A stretch of DNA of 64,000 nt from Clostridiales bacterium (GTDB lineage Bacteria > Bacillota > Clostridia > Oscillospirales > Oscillospiraceae). This document shows, one piece after another, positions 7,810 through 16,006 of the stretch. The number at the start of each line of letters is the position of its first letter. The stretch's first letter is position 1. The translations under genes and the position numbers were made by a program. The DNA is taken from NCBI GenBank assembly GCA_029265405.1, contig JAJUJI010000013.1, positions 34,312-98,311 of the forward strand, written 5' to 3'. The notes under the pieces were generated by a model, which was given only the letters and a program-made list of their open reading frames with translations, was not told where the DNA came from and did no database searches.

Positions 7810-9816
7810 ATGGGATCAAACTACAAGCATTTGTTTACCCCCATCCGCATCAACGGCGTCGATTTCAAAAACCGCATCATACTTGCGCCTCCTTCGCCGA
7901 ACCTCGCCAGCCCGGACGGGCTTGTAACGCATGCGTTCGTCGACTGGTTCCGCATGTTTGCCCGCGGCGGGGCTGCCATACTCTACGTCGGCAACTCCTC
8001 CATCGACATCACCGAATGCAAGGATGAGGAGTGCCAGCTCGACCTCAGCAGCGACCGCTGCGTTTTGCCCCTGTCCTGGTATACCGAAATGGCGCTGGAA
8101 TACGACTGCCACGCTTCGCTGGAGGTAAACCATAACGGCAAGGACACCACCTTTGAAGCCGTCGGCCATCTGCCCTTCTCCTCCAGCCCCATACCCGGCG
8201 ACAGCGAAAAGATGCGCGCCGCCAGGGAAGGACGCGAGCCCTACATACCCATAGAGATGGACCAGAAAAAAATCGACGAAACGGTTATGAAATACGCCAT
8301 GGCCTGCAAGCGCATGCAGAGGGCCGGAATGGACATAGCCCTGCTGCACGGCGGGCATGGAAATCTGATTTCCCAGTTCACATCTCCGCACTACAACAAG
8401 CGCACCGACAAGTACGGCGGCTCGCTCGAAAACCGCGCCCGCTTCGCCATAGAGGTGGTTGAGAAGACGCGCGAGCTCTGCGGACCGAACTTTGTTATTG
8501 ACTACCGCATTTCGGCCGACGAAATAATCGAGGACGGCATGCGTTTTGAGGAAACGCTCAAGCTCATGAAGATACTCAAGGAGCACGGCGTGGATATGTT
8601 CAACGTTTCCGCCGGCCTGCATTCCGAGGGCCTGATGAAGTATATGCGCTACTGGCTGCAAGGCTACACCATGCCCCGCGGCTTCAACGTGCACTGGACC
8701 GAAAAAATCAAGGATTATTTCCAGGGCGACATAAGGCTTACCGCCGTAGGCTCGATTACCAGCGTCGATTTGGCCGAGGAATATCTGGCCAAGGGCTTCT
8801 GCGACTTTGTCGCCATGTGCCGCCCGCTTATGGCCGACCCCGACATGCCCAAAAAAGCCGCGGCAAACCGCAGGGAGGACATACGCCCCTGCCTGCGCTG
8901 CAATGCCTGCGCTATGCGGCTTGGCGGGCCCAAGGTCATCAACTGTGCGGTCAACCCCATTTCCGGCATGACCGATTACCTCCGCGACGGGGAAGTGCCT
9001 CCCGCCAAGACTAAGAAAAAGGTCGCCGTAGTCGGCGCGGGACCGGCCGGCCTTACCGCCATGCATACTCTCATAGAGCGCGGGCACGACGTGACGGTTT
9101 ATGAAAAGTCCGACAGGATAGGCGGCTGTCTCAACGGAGCCGCCGCGCCTCCGCTCAAGATAGACATGAAGGACTACGTGAAATGGCTGAACGTCCAGGC
9201 GCAGAAGGCTGTCAAGGCCGGAAAGGCGAGGATACTGCTTAACACCGAGGCTACCCCCAAGATGCTGGAGCTTGAGGCCTACGACGCTATAATAATCGCC
9301 ATCGGCGCCGAGCCGCTGGTGCCGAAAAGCATACCCGGCATTACAAGGCCGAACGTCATGTGGGCGGCAGACGCGGAAACGAAATACCGCGACAAGGTCG
9401 GCAAAAAGGTGGTCGTCGTCGGAGCCGGCGACGTGGGCATGGAGGCCGCTCACGACTTTGCCCTCGACGGCAGGGAGATTACCGGAATAATAGACATGAT
9501 GCCCAAGCCCTTCTTCCATATGAGCGAGATGCCTCAGATACTGGCGGAGCTCGGAATCCACGTTCAATACCAGACTTCGCTCGTTGAAGTTACGGACAAG
9601 GGTATAATAGCCAAAGGGCCCGACGGCAAGAATTTCGAGATAGAGGCCGATACGGTGCTTCTGGCCATGGGCATGAAGATAAACTACCCCCTCATAGAGG
9701 AGTTGCGCCGCTGCGCGCCGGAAACCGAGTGCTACATAGTCGGGGACGCCAAGAAGATAGGCGGCAACGTTTCGGCCGCCGTCAACGGGGGCTTCCAGGC
9801 GGCGCTGCACATATAA
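7810..9816 (+). CDS. NADH:flavin oxidoreductase / 2,4-dienoyl-CoA reductase-like enzyme
   Basis: A 668-residue two-module flavoprotein. Residues 1-350 form an Old-Yellow-Enzyme TIM barrel that binds FMN, with the family block HYNKRTDKYGGSLENRARF. Cys361, 364, 367 and 379 would ligate a 4Fe-4S cluster. Residues 405-665 hold an FAD-binding GAGPAG motif and a second nucleotide motif GAGDVGME for NAD(P)H. The family reduces enoyl or dienoyl substrates, steroids or bile acids, or demethylates amines; the substrate is unknown. The Cys spacing is C-x2-C-x2-C-x11-C, one residue shorter between the second and third Cys than in FadH as I recall it. The start ATG at 7810 has GAAAGGAAA upstream; the frame extends 23 codons further without a ribosome site. 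Confidence 0.9.
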   Translation: MGSNYKHLFTPIRINGVDFKNRIILAPPSPNLASPDGLVTHAFVDWFRMFARGGAAILYVGNSSIDITECKDEECQLDLSSDRCVLPLSWYTEMALEYDCHASLEVNHNGKDTTFEAVGHLPFSSSPIPGDSEKMRAAREGREPYIPIEMDQKKIDETVMKYAMACKRMQRAGMDIALLHGGHGNLISQFTSPHYNKRTDKYGGSLENRARFAIEVVEKTRELCGPNFVIDYRISADEIIEDGMRFEETLKLMKILKEHGVDMFNVSAGLHSEGLMKYMRYWLQGYTMPRGFNVHWTEKIKDYFQGDIRLTAVGSITSVDLAEEYLAKGFCDFVAMCRPLMADPDMPKKAAANRREDIRPCLRCNACAMRLGGPKVINCAVNPISGMTDYLRDGEVPPAKTKKKVAVVGAGPAGLTAMHTLIERGHDVTVYEKSDRIGGCLNGAAAPPLKIDMKDYVKWLNVQAQKAVKAGKARILLNTEATPKMLELEAYDAIIIAIGAEPLVPKSIPGITRPNVMWAADAETKYRDKVGKKVVVVGAGDVGMEAAHDFALDGREITGIIDMMPKPFFHMSEMPQILAELGIHVQYQTSLVEVTDKGIIAKGPDGKNFEIEADTVLLAMGMKINYPLIEELRRCAPETECYIVGDAKKIGGNVSAAVNGGFQAALHI

Positions 9817-9900
9817 AAGCAGGCTGCGCTTATCCCTGCGGTTGAGTTGAAACGCCTTGTTTTGGCTTAGCCTCTTGGGCGGCGCGCCGTGAAGCGGACA

Positions 9901-9940
9901 AATAAAAAAAGCATGCCGCAAGGCATGCTTTTTTTATTTG
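9901..9940. terminator. Bidirectional terminator
   Basis: AAGCATGCC and GGCATGCTT form a perfect stem with a 4-base loop, flanked by seven As and seven Ts. It serves the convergent oxidoreductase and UroD-like genes. Confidence 0.92.
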
Positions 9941-9948
9941 TCCGCCGT

Positions 9949-10944
9949 TTATCTTTGCTTGGAGAGCCACTCGGCCCCGTAGCGGTTGCATTCGTCGATG
10001 ACTATGGGAGTCACATGGGCGTTGAGGCACTCGAGGCTGCCTATGCAGGGGAGGAAGCAGCCGCCGGGGGCGTAGGTATCTATGGCCCTGCGTACCTCGG
10101 CGCGGATAACGTCCTCGGTGGCGTCGGCCTGGTCAATGACGCCCTGGTCCAGGCCGCCCATCAGCAGAAGCTTGCCCTTAGTGTTTTTCTGTATCTGGAC
10201 TATATCGTTGGAGGGGAGAACGCCCTGCCACATGTCTATGCCCAGGTCAACCATGTCGCACTCCAAGCCCTGGCAGTAGCAGTCGGCATGATGCTGGACA
10301 AGCACGCCGCGGCTCTTTATGTATCCGTAGAGGCGGGCGTAGTGGGGCTTGAGCAGCTCGCGGAATTTTTCGGGCGAGAAAAACAGGCTGGTTTTGGAGC
10401 CCCAGTCGTCATGCGAATGTATCATGTCGGGATGGAGGTTGTCTATGATCTGCTCGGCTACCTGAAGCTTCCAGTCGGTGTAGGCGGCGAAAAATTCGTT
10501 CATCGCCTCCGGCTCCTCGTACATGTTGATCAGCACATCCTCGAAGGTCATCAGGCAGTGGGCGCGCTCAAATAGACCGCGGAAGGAGGGCACCATCACC
10601 AGCGTATTGTCCCGGTCCAAAGCGTCTATAGCCTGCTTGTAGGGCGTCCAGTCAAGCGCGGGTATTTCGGGAAAATGAACATAGTCGCGCCATTTTGTAA
10701 TATCCTTAATTACCTTGTTCTGGTCGTTGACAATGGGGATAATGCCGGGGTCGCCGGGCAGATAGCGGTGCGCCACTCCCCAGTTGTCTATGAACTCGCC
10801 TGAAAACTGAAGAATATCCCATATGGAAATGGGATCCATGCAGACATGGAACTGGCTTTGAGGGAACGCGTCAAAAGCGTAGCCCATCCATTTGATAGGC
10901 TTTTCATTGCGCAAAACGGACATGAATTGTTCCTTTTTAGTCAT
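9949..10944 (-). CDS. Uroporphyrinogen decarboxylase-superfamily protein (methyltransferase-like)
   Basis: A 331-residue UroD-fold protein. The stretch VQHHADCYCQGLECDMVDLG matches the UroD/MtaA block where a His and Cys bind zinc in corrinoid methyltransferases. It lacks the N-terminal arginine-rich substrate pocket of true haem-pathway HemE, and no haem genes are nearby. The likely role is methyl transfer or demethylation of an organic substrate, though no corrinoid protein is encoded alongside. The ATG at 10944 is chosen for its GGAGG eight bases upstream; the longer frame begins 13 codons earlier without a site. It converges with the flavin oxidoreductase; a shared demethylation pathway is a guess. 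Confidence 0.75.
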   Translation of the reverse strand: MTKKEQFMSVLRNEKPIKWMGYAFDAFPQSQFHVCMDPISIWDILQFSGEFIDNWGVAHRYLPGDPGIIPIVNDQNKVIKDITKWRDYVHFPEIPALDWTPYKQAIDALDRDNTLVMVPSFRGLFERAHCLMTFEDVLINMYEEPEAMNEFFAAYTDWKLQVAEQIIDNLHPDMIHSHDDWGSKTSLFFSPEKFRELLKPHYARLYGYIKSRGVLVQHHADCYCQGLECDMVDLGIDMWQGVLPSNDIVQIQKNTKGKLLLMGGLDQGVIDQADATEDVIRAEVRRAIDTYAPGGCFLPCIGSLECLNAHVTPIVIDECNRYGAEWLSKQR

Positions 10945-11097
10945 CGGAAAAACCTCCCTACTATTATATTGACAGCGTAACACCTCGTTTAAAAGCTTGT
11001 CAAGATGAAATTTCGCAGCCTTTGCAAGGCTTCCGAGCTTTGTTCAATATCGCGCCTGAAGCGCGCCGCTTGCGGCAAACGGCGGATACGGCCTCTT

Positions 11098-11131
11098 TTG
11101 GTCATTGAAGGAAGTCCGGCGATATGACCAA
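11098..11131. promoter_or_regulatory. Inverted repeat, candidate operator upstream of the transport locus
   Basis: TTGGTCAT (11098-11105) and ATGACCAA (11124-11131) are perfect 8-bp inverted arms 18 bases apart. They lie between the divergent UroD-like gene and the 11.2 kb transport operon. TATAAT elements follow at about 11144 and at 11192-11197, with no clear consensus -35. Confidence 0.4.
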
Positions 11132-11236
11132 TGTAATCCTGAATTGTATAATATATTACTTGCGTGACTTTCAAGGAACAAAGGGGCAGGGTATAATTAG
11201 CAAAAAATAGACAACGCAGAACAGAGGTGGTGCGTA

Positions 11237-12121
11237 TTGAGGCGCAGAAGATCCGCGGAAGCACGCAGGGCAAGGCGCAGGTCGGCGCTTTTCCTCCTGC
11301 CAAGCCTGCTGGGGGTGCTTGTATTTTTTATAGCTCCTCTGGCGGTGGTGGTGTACTACTCGCTTGTGGACAACCCGGTTAACGGAGATTTTGTGTTTTT
11401 GGACAACTTTATTAAGGTATGGAAAAACGCGGCCTTCAAGCAGGCTTCCGCCAACACGCTTATGTTTTCGTTCATAGCCGTTCCGCTGGCGGTCGTGCTC
11501 TCGCTTATGCTTGCTATGCTTCTTGAGGCTAAGATACCGTTAAAGAGCCGGTTCAGGACGTTTTTTCTCAGCCCGATGATGGTTCCGGTGGCCTCGGTAG
11601 TTTTGATATGGCAGGTGGTTTTCCATTACAACGGGGCCTTGAACGCGTGGCTGTCGGCATTCGGCATAGAGCCGGTGGACTGGATGAAGTCACGATACAG
11701 CCAGCTGGTAATAGTTGCTCTCTTCCTATGGAAAAATTTGGGCTACAATATGATATTGTTTATGGCGGCGCTGGCGGAGATACCGAGAGAAATAATTGAG
11801 GTTGCCCAGGTGGACGGGGCGGGGCCTGCGGCAAGATTTTTCAGGATCAAGCTTAGATATCTTTCGCCGTCGCTCCTATTTGTTACAATACTCTCTCTGA
11901 TAAGCTCCTTTAAAATATTCAGGGAGGTATACCTGATGACGGGGGCTTATCCATACGAAACCCTGTACATGCTGCAGCACTTTATGAACAACACCTTCCG
12001 CAATCTGGACTACCAAAAGCTTTCGGCTGCGGCGCTCATAATGTTTGCGGCTATGCTGATTGTAATCGGCTCGCTTTTCCTGGTGGAGGCGAGAGTGGGA
12101 AAGGACGTGGAGGGACAGTGA
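11237..12121 (+). CDS. ABC transporter permease, sugar (CUT1, MalF/UgpA) type
   Basis: A 294-residue protein with about six transmembrane segments. The cytoplasmic EAA loop is seen as EIIEVAQVDGAGPAARFFRI, which docks the ATPase in binding-protein-dependent importers. It starts with TTG at 11237, preceded by AGAGGTGG; the N-terminus is very Arg-rich (RRRRSAEARRARRR), more so than usual. First gene of a five-gene unit, with its stop overlapping the next start. No ATPase of the MsmK/UgpC type is encoded here, so a shared ATPase elsewhere would be needed, which is common in Gram-positives. Confidence 0.88.
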   Translation: MRRRRSAEARRARRRSALFLLPSLLGVLVFFIAPLAVVVYYSLVDNPVNGDFVFLDNFIKVWKNAAFKQASANTLMFSFIAVPLAVVLSLMLAMLLEAKIPLKSRFRTFFLSPMMVPVASVVLIWQVVFHYNGALNAWLSAFGIEPVDWMKSRYSQLVIVALFLWKNLGYNMILFMAALAEIPREIIEVAQVDGAGPAARFFRIKLRYLSPSLLFVTILSLISSFKIFREVYLMTGAYPYETLYMLQHFMNNTFRNLDYQKLSAAALIMFAAMLIVIGSLFLVEARVGKDVEGQ

Positions 12122-13044
12122 AACCAAAAAGCGGGAGCGCACACCGGCCCCGCAGCGCAAGGCGCCTGCGCAAAAACTGCGGGCTTGCGCTGCTGACCAT
12201 ATGGGCGGGCTTGTTCGCTGTCCTGTTTCTGCTGCCGACGGTACTGACATTTACCAATTCCTTCATGTCCTCCGAGGAGATTACGGCAAACTACGGAGCT
12301 GTTTTCGCCACCAACGAGTCCGGAGGAAAGGCGTATATGTCCGAAAGGGTCAACCTGAAATTCATACCCGACATAGTATCCCTCAGGCAGTACATAGCCG
12401 TACTCTTTAAAAGCGCCGACTATTTGCTGAAATTTTGGAATTCCGTCATACTTGTCGCTCCAATAGTGGCGTTTCAAACCGGAGTAGCCCTGCTGGCCGC
12501 CTACGGTTTTGCGCGCTACCGCGGCAGGTTCCGGGAGCTGCTGTTTTTTGCCTACATTATTATCATGCTGATGCCGTATCAGGTAACGCTTGTTCCCAAT
12601 TTTCTCGTGGCCAAATGGCTGGGCACCATCGAAACCAGGTGGGCCGTGATATTGCCCGGCATTTTTTCACCCTTCGCGGTATTCATCCTGACAAAGTGTA
12701 TGAGGCGCATACCCTCAAGCCTTATAGAGGCCGCAAGGCTGGACGGGGCGGGGGAGTGGCAGATTTTCACGAAGGTGTGCATACCCTCCTGCAAAAACGC
12801 GGTATTTTCGGTGCTTATTCTCGTATTCATAGACTATTGGAACATGGTGGAGCAGGTTCTCATTTTGCTTACCGACAAGGATAAGCAGCCGCTTTCCGTG
12901 TTCCTTTCAGAAATAAATTCCGGCGAAATAAGCCTTGCCTTTGCTGTGGCCTGCATATACATGATACCGGCGCTTCTCCTCTTCCTCTACGGCGAGGAGT
13001 ATCTCGTAGAGGGGATCAATTATTCCGGCGGATTAAAAGGATAA
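12118..13044 (+). CDS. ABC transporter permease, sugar (CUT1, MalG/UgpE) type
   Basis: A 308-residue partner permease with about six transmembrane segments and the EAA loop SLIEAARLDGAGEWQIF. It starts with GTG at 12118, whose GTGA overlaps the TGA stop of the preceding permease, so translation is coupled. An extended extracellular loop of about 50 residues between the first and second segments (around residues 50-105) is longer than in MalG-type sugar permeases and may contact the unusual downstream partners. It forms a heterodimer with the preceding permease. Confidence 0.87.
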   Translation: MKPKSGSAHRPRSARRLRKNCGLALLTIWAGLFAVLFLLPTVLTFTNSFMSSEEITANYGAVFATNESGGKAYMSERVNLKFIPDIVSLRQYIAVLFKSADYLLKFWNSVILVAPIVAFQTGVALLAAYGFARYRGRFRELLFFAYIIIMLMPYQVTLVPNFLVAKWLGTIETRWAVILPGIFSPFAVFILTKCMRRIPSSLIEAARLDGAGEWQIFTKVCIPSCKNAVFSVLILVFIDYWNMVEQVLILLTDKDKQPLSVFLSEINSGEISLAFAVACIYMIPALLLFLYGEEYLVEGINYSGGLKG

Positions 13045-13055
13045 GGTGGAAAACG

Positions 13056-15032
13056 ATGATGAACAACAGCGAAAAAAAGCGCGGCTGGGTAAAAAACGCC
13101 GCTATCATATTTCTTGCCATTATGCTCGTGCTCACCTTCTTTTCAAATACGATTATGAACTGGTCGTTGCCCGAAGTCTCCGGGCAGTACGCCGGCTACG
13201 GAACGATAAGCTCAAGCATTACGGGTACCGGCACCGTTAAGGCCAATATGGCCTACAATGTCCAGCTTGAGGAGACAAGGGAAGTAAAATCTGTTCTGGT
13301 CAAGGAGGGCGACACCGTTGAAGCCGGTCAGGCGCTCATAAACCTTGAGGAAACAGACAGCGAGGAACTGGAGCAGGCTAAGGAAAAGCTGGACACCCTT
13401 GAGTACAACTACAAGCTCAAGCAGCTGCAGAGCTCCGCGCCCGATTATGCGCAGTCCGAAAACGAAATCGAGCAGCTTGAGGAGGATCTTGAGGCCGCTA
13501 AAGCCCAGAGGGAGGGGCTTGAGGAATACTGGGCGGCTTACGAAGCCGCTCAGGCTGAAACCGAGGCGGCAAAGGAAAAAGCGGACGCCTTAACGGACAA
13601 GGCTGCGGATATCAAAGAGCTGCTTACGGAGCTCAGCTCCGGAAAGTCCGGCGGCTCCGAGGAGGTGGCGGCAAAGCTTGAGGCTCTGGCCGCTGCAAAG
13701 GAAAAGCTGGCGGACGCTCAGGATGAATATGAGCTTAAGCAGGAGGCCTACAACGATATTAAGGCCGAAATGCCGATGACTTTGGAGGCTGCGGAGGACG
13801 CCGTAACATCAGCCCAGCGCACGTATAATTCCTACATGCAGAAGGAGGACAGCGCCGAAAGCGCCTACAACATCACTAAGGCCCAGTATCAAGACGGCCT
13901 GGCTACCGCCACCCAGCTTGCCAGCGCGGAAAACACGATGTACTCCGCCATGAACGACGCCTACTACCAGTCGCTAGAGCTGAAGGCGGCAAAAGAAAAG
14001 CTGGAGGAAGTAAAGAAGCTTGACGCAAAGCTCAAGGCGGCCGACGCGGAAATGGACAAGGCTAAGCAGGCGGTTAGGACCTGCGAGGCTGCCGTCAGCT
14101 CAGCGCAAAAGGAGCTTGACAAGGCCGTTGAGGCCAAAACGAAGGAGCTCAACGCCCTGCTGGAGGAAACCAACGCCACCCTCAAGGCCGCCAACGCGGA
14201 GCTTAAGGCGGCGCAGAAGGCCGAAACGGCAGCTTCGGAAAATTGCGGCGTCACGGTCAAACAGGCGGAGGAAAATATCACTAAGCTTGAGAGGCAGCTC
14301 AAAACCGCCAGGCTTACGCTTGAGAGCAAGAAGCGTTCGGATTCCGCGTCCTTAAAGGCGGCAAAGCTTGAGCTAGAGCAGTCCCTAAAAGAAATTGAGA
14401 AGCAGAGGGCGCTTGTAGCTGAGCTTGAGGCCAAGAGCGCAGGAAACCAGGTGACCGCAAAATACGCCGGCGTCATAGCCTCGGTCAACTGCGTCGCCGG
14501 CGACACGGTGAGGGCCGGAGATACCTACTGCACTATAAATGTCGACGGCAAGGGCTTTACGGTCAGCATATCCGTAACCAACGACCAGAGCCGCCTGGTG
14601 CATATAGGGGACATAGCAAAGGTCACCAACAGCTGGTGGTCAAACGCGGAGGCTGTGCTTGCGGCGATAAAGCCCGATTTTTCAAATCCGGGCCAGAGGA
14701 AGCTGCTTGAGTTCACCGTGACGGGGGACGTGACCGAGGGCCAGTCGCTCAGCCTGATAGTGGGGGAAAGGGAAACCACATACAATGTCGTGGTGCCGAA
14801 CAGCGCCGTCAGGGAGGATGCCGACGGGACCTTCATACTCGTGGCAAAGGCCAAGGCTACGCCTCTCGGAAACCGCTATATAGCCACCCGTGTGGATGTG
14901 ACGGTCCTGGACAGGGACAACTACAATACCGCCCTGGATGCCGGTACGGATTTCGGATTTGAGTATGTGATAACCACGTCGAGCAAGCCGCTTGAGGCCG
15001 GCATGCAGGTAAGGCTGGCGGCGACGGAATGA
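13056..15032 (+). CDS. HlyD/MacA-like membrane-fusion protein with a very long coiled coil
   Basis: A 658-residue protein with one N-terminal transmembrane helix (about 14-34). A first half-lipoyl domain follows (about 50-105: VKEGDTVEAGQALINLEE), then about 350 residues of Glu/Lys/Ala-rich heptad-like coiled coil (about 105-455). The second half-lipoyl is at about 465-500 (YAGVIASVNCVAGDTVRAGD) and beta-barrel-like domains run to the C-terminus. This is the membrane-fusion/adaptor architecture of tripartite exporters and MacA-type efflux systems, but with a much longer hairpin than is usual. The start ATG at 13056 has GGTGG upstream. It sits between sugar-importer permeases and a MacB-core protein; its gene ends in ATGA overlap with the next. 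What it exports, or bridges to, is unknown. Confidence 0.85.
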   Translation: MMNNSEKKRGWVKNAAIIFLAIMLVLTFFSNTIMNWSLPEVSGQYAGYGTISSSITGTGTVKANMAYNVQLEETREVKSVLVKEGDTVEAGQALINLEETDSEELEQAKEKLDTLEYNYKLKQLQSSAPDYAQSENEIEQLEEDLEAAKAQREGLEEYWAAYEAAQAETEAAKEKADALTDKAADIKELLTELSSGKSGGSEEVAAKLEALAAAKEKLADAQDEYELKQEAYNDIKAEMPMTLEAAEDAVTSAQRTYNSYMQKEDSAESAYNITKAQYQDGLATATQLASAENTMYSAMNDAYYQSLELKAAKEKLEEVKKLDAKLKAADAEMDKAKQAVRTCEAAVSSAQKELDKAVEAKTKELNALLEETNATLKAANAELKAAQKAETAASENCGVTVKQAEENITKLERQLKTARLTLESKKRSDSASLKAAKLELEQSLKEIEKQRALVAELEAKSAGNQVTAKYAGVIASVNCVAGDTVRAGDTYCTINVDGKGFTVSISVTNDQSRLVHIGDIAKVTNSWWSNAEAVLAAIKPDFSNPGQRKLLEFTVTGDVTEGQSLSLIVGERETTYNVVVPNSAVREDADGTFILVAKAKATPLGNRYIATRVDVTVLDRDNYNTALDAGTDFGFEYVITTSSKPLEAGMQVRLAATE

Positions 15033-16006
15033 AGAGGAAGCATATCGCGCGCACCGGCGCGGGAGCGCTCTGCGCCCTGCTTGCGGCGGCTTTGCTGGCG
15101 GCTCAGCGCTTTTACTCCGGTAGTTTTGGCGACCAATACGCGGCCGAAAGATGGGAAAGCGGCGAAAAGCGCTATTCGCAGGTTACCTGCTTTATAAGCA
15201 ACGACGAAAGCTGCGGCTATGACGATGTCATGGAGATAAACGAAAGCATAGAAGACGCGCTTGCCGAAGGAGCCGCCGAGGGGCGGTGGCTAAGCTCGTA
15301 CAGCATGGAAGCAAAGGTGACGGTGTCGGCCGGCTCAAAAACCGTACGCGCGCGGGCAATCTGCACCGGCGGCGATTTTTTCCTGTTCCATCCGCTGGAC
15401 ATGATAAGCGGCTGGACTTACAAGGAGGACGCTCTGAGCGGGGACGCCGTAGTTTTGGATATGCGCCTGGCATGGAGCCTTTTCGGCGGCTACGAGCTGA
15501 AAGGCAAGACGGTGGAAATCGGAGGCTGGAAGTGCCTGATAGCGGGCGTTTCGCGGCCGCCCAGACGGGGAGCGGCGGGGGAGGCCTACGGCGAGGAGCC
15601 CACGGTGTACCTGCCGTACAACCTTGCCTACAGGACGGGAGCGGATAAGGCAATCAACTGCTATGAAGCCGTACTGCCCAATCCGGTGAGCGGCTATGCG
15701 CTTGGCATACTGGAGGACGCGCTGGACTTCAGCGAGGGCAACTATGAGCTTATGGAAAACACAGGCAGATTTGGCTTTTTAAAGTCGCTTAAAAGAGCGG
15801 GAGGCCTGTCCGGTCTGGCAAGGAAGGACAGCCCGGTCTATTATCCATACTGGGAAAACGCGGCCCGCTCGGGTGAGATAATATGCAGCGTATTAGCGGC
15901 GTCCGCCGCCGCTTTGGCCGTATACCCGCTGCTGCTTATTGCTTTGTATTTAATAAAATTAATAAAATTTTTACGGAGGTCAAAAAATGTCGAAACGATT
16001 TGTTAG
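15029..16006 (+). CDS. MacB periplasmic-core-like protein with two membrane segments
   Basis: A 325-residue protein with an N-terminal membrane helix (about 10-27), an extracellular domain (about 40-280) and a C-terminal membrane segment (about 285-318). The domain has the layout of the MacB/FtsX periplasmic core: ICTGGDFFLFHPLDMISGW, then a GDAVVLDMRLAWSLFGG repeat-like strand block. Full MacB-type permeases have an ATPase domain or four membrane helices; here the last two helices and any ATPase are absent. Its start overlaps the stop of the membrane-fusion gene (ATGA), and its end overlaps the binding-protein gene, so it is made with them. A role as a truncated partner of the fusion protein is inferred. 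Confidence 0.68.
   Translation: MKRKHIARTGAGALCALLAAALLAAQRFYSGSFGDQYAAERWESGEKRYSQVTCFISNDESCGYDDVMEINESIEDALAEGAAEGRWLSSYSMEAKVTVSAGSKTVRARAICTGGDFFLFHPLDMISGWTYKEDALSGDAVVLDMRLAWSLFGGYELKGKTVEIGGWKCLIAGVSRPPRRGAAGEAYGEEPTVYLPYNLAYRTGADKAINCYEAVLPNPVSGYALGILEDALDFSEGNYELMENTGRFGFLKSLKRAGGLSGLARKDSPVYYPYWENAARSGEIICSVLAASAAALAVYPLLLIALYLIKLIKFLRRSKNVETIC

Noticed and set aside
7816..9921. 701-codon open frame on the minus strand
   Set aside because: It is the antisense shadow of the flavin oxidoreductase. The composition (His/Gly/Val-rich with no family motif) and lack of a ribosome site fit a by-product of GC-rich codon positions.
9949..10944. Haem-pathway uroporphyrinogen decarboxylase (hemE)
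   Set aside because: It lacks the typical N-terminal substrate-pocket signature, and no haem genes are adjacent; the methyltransferase-like branch fits better.
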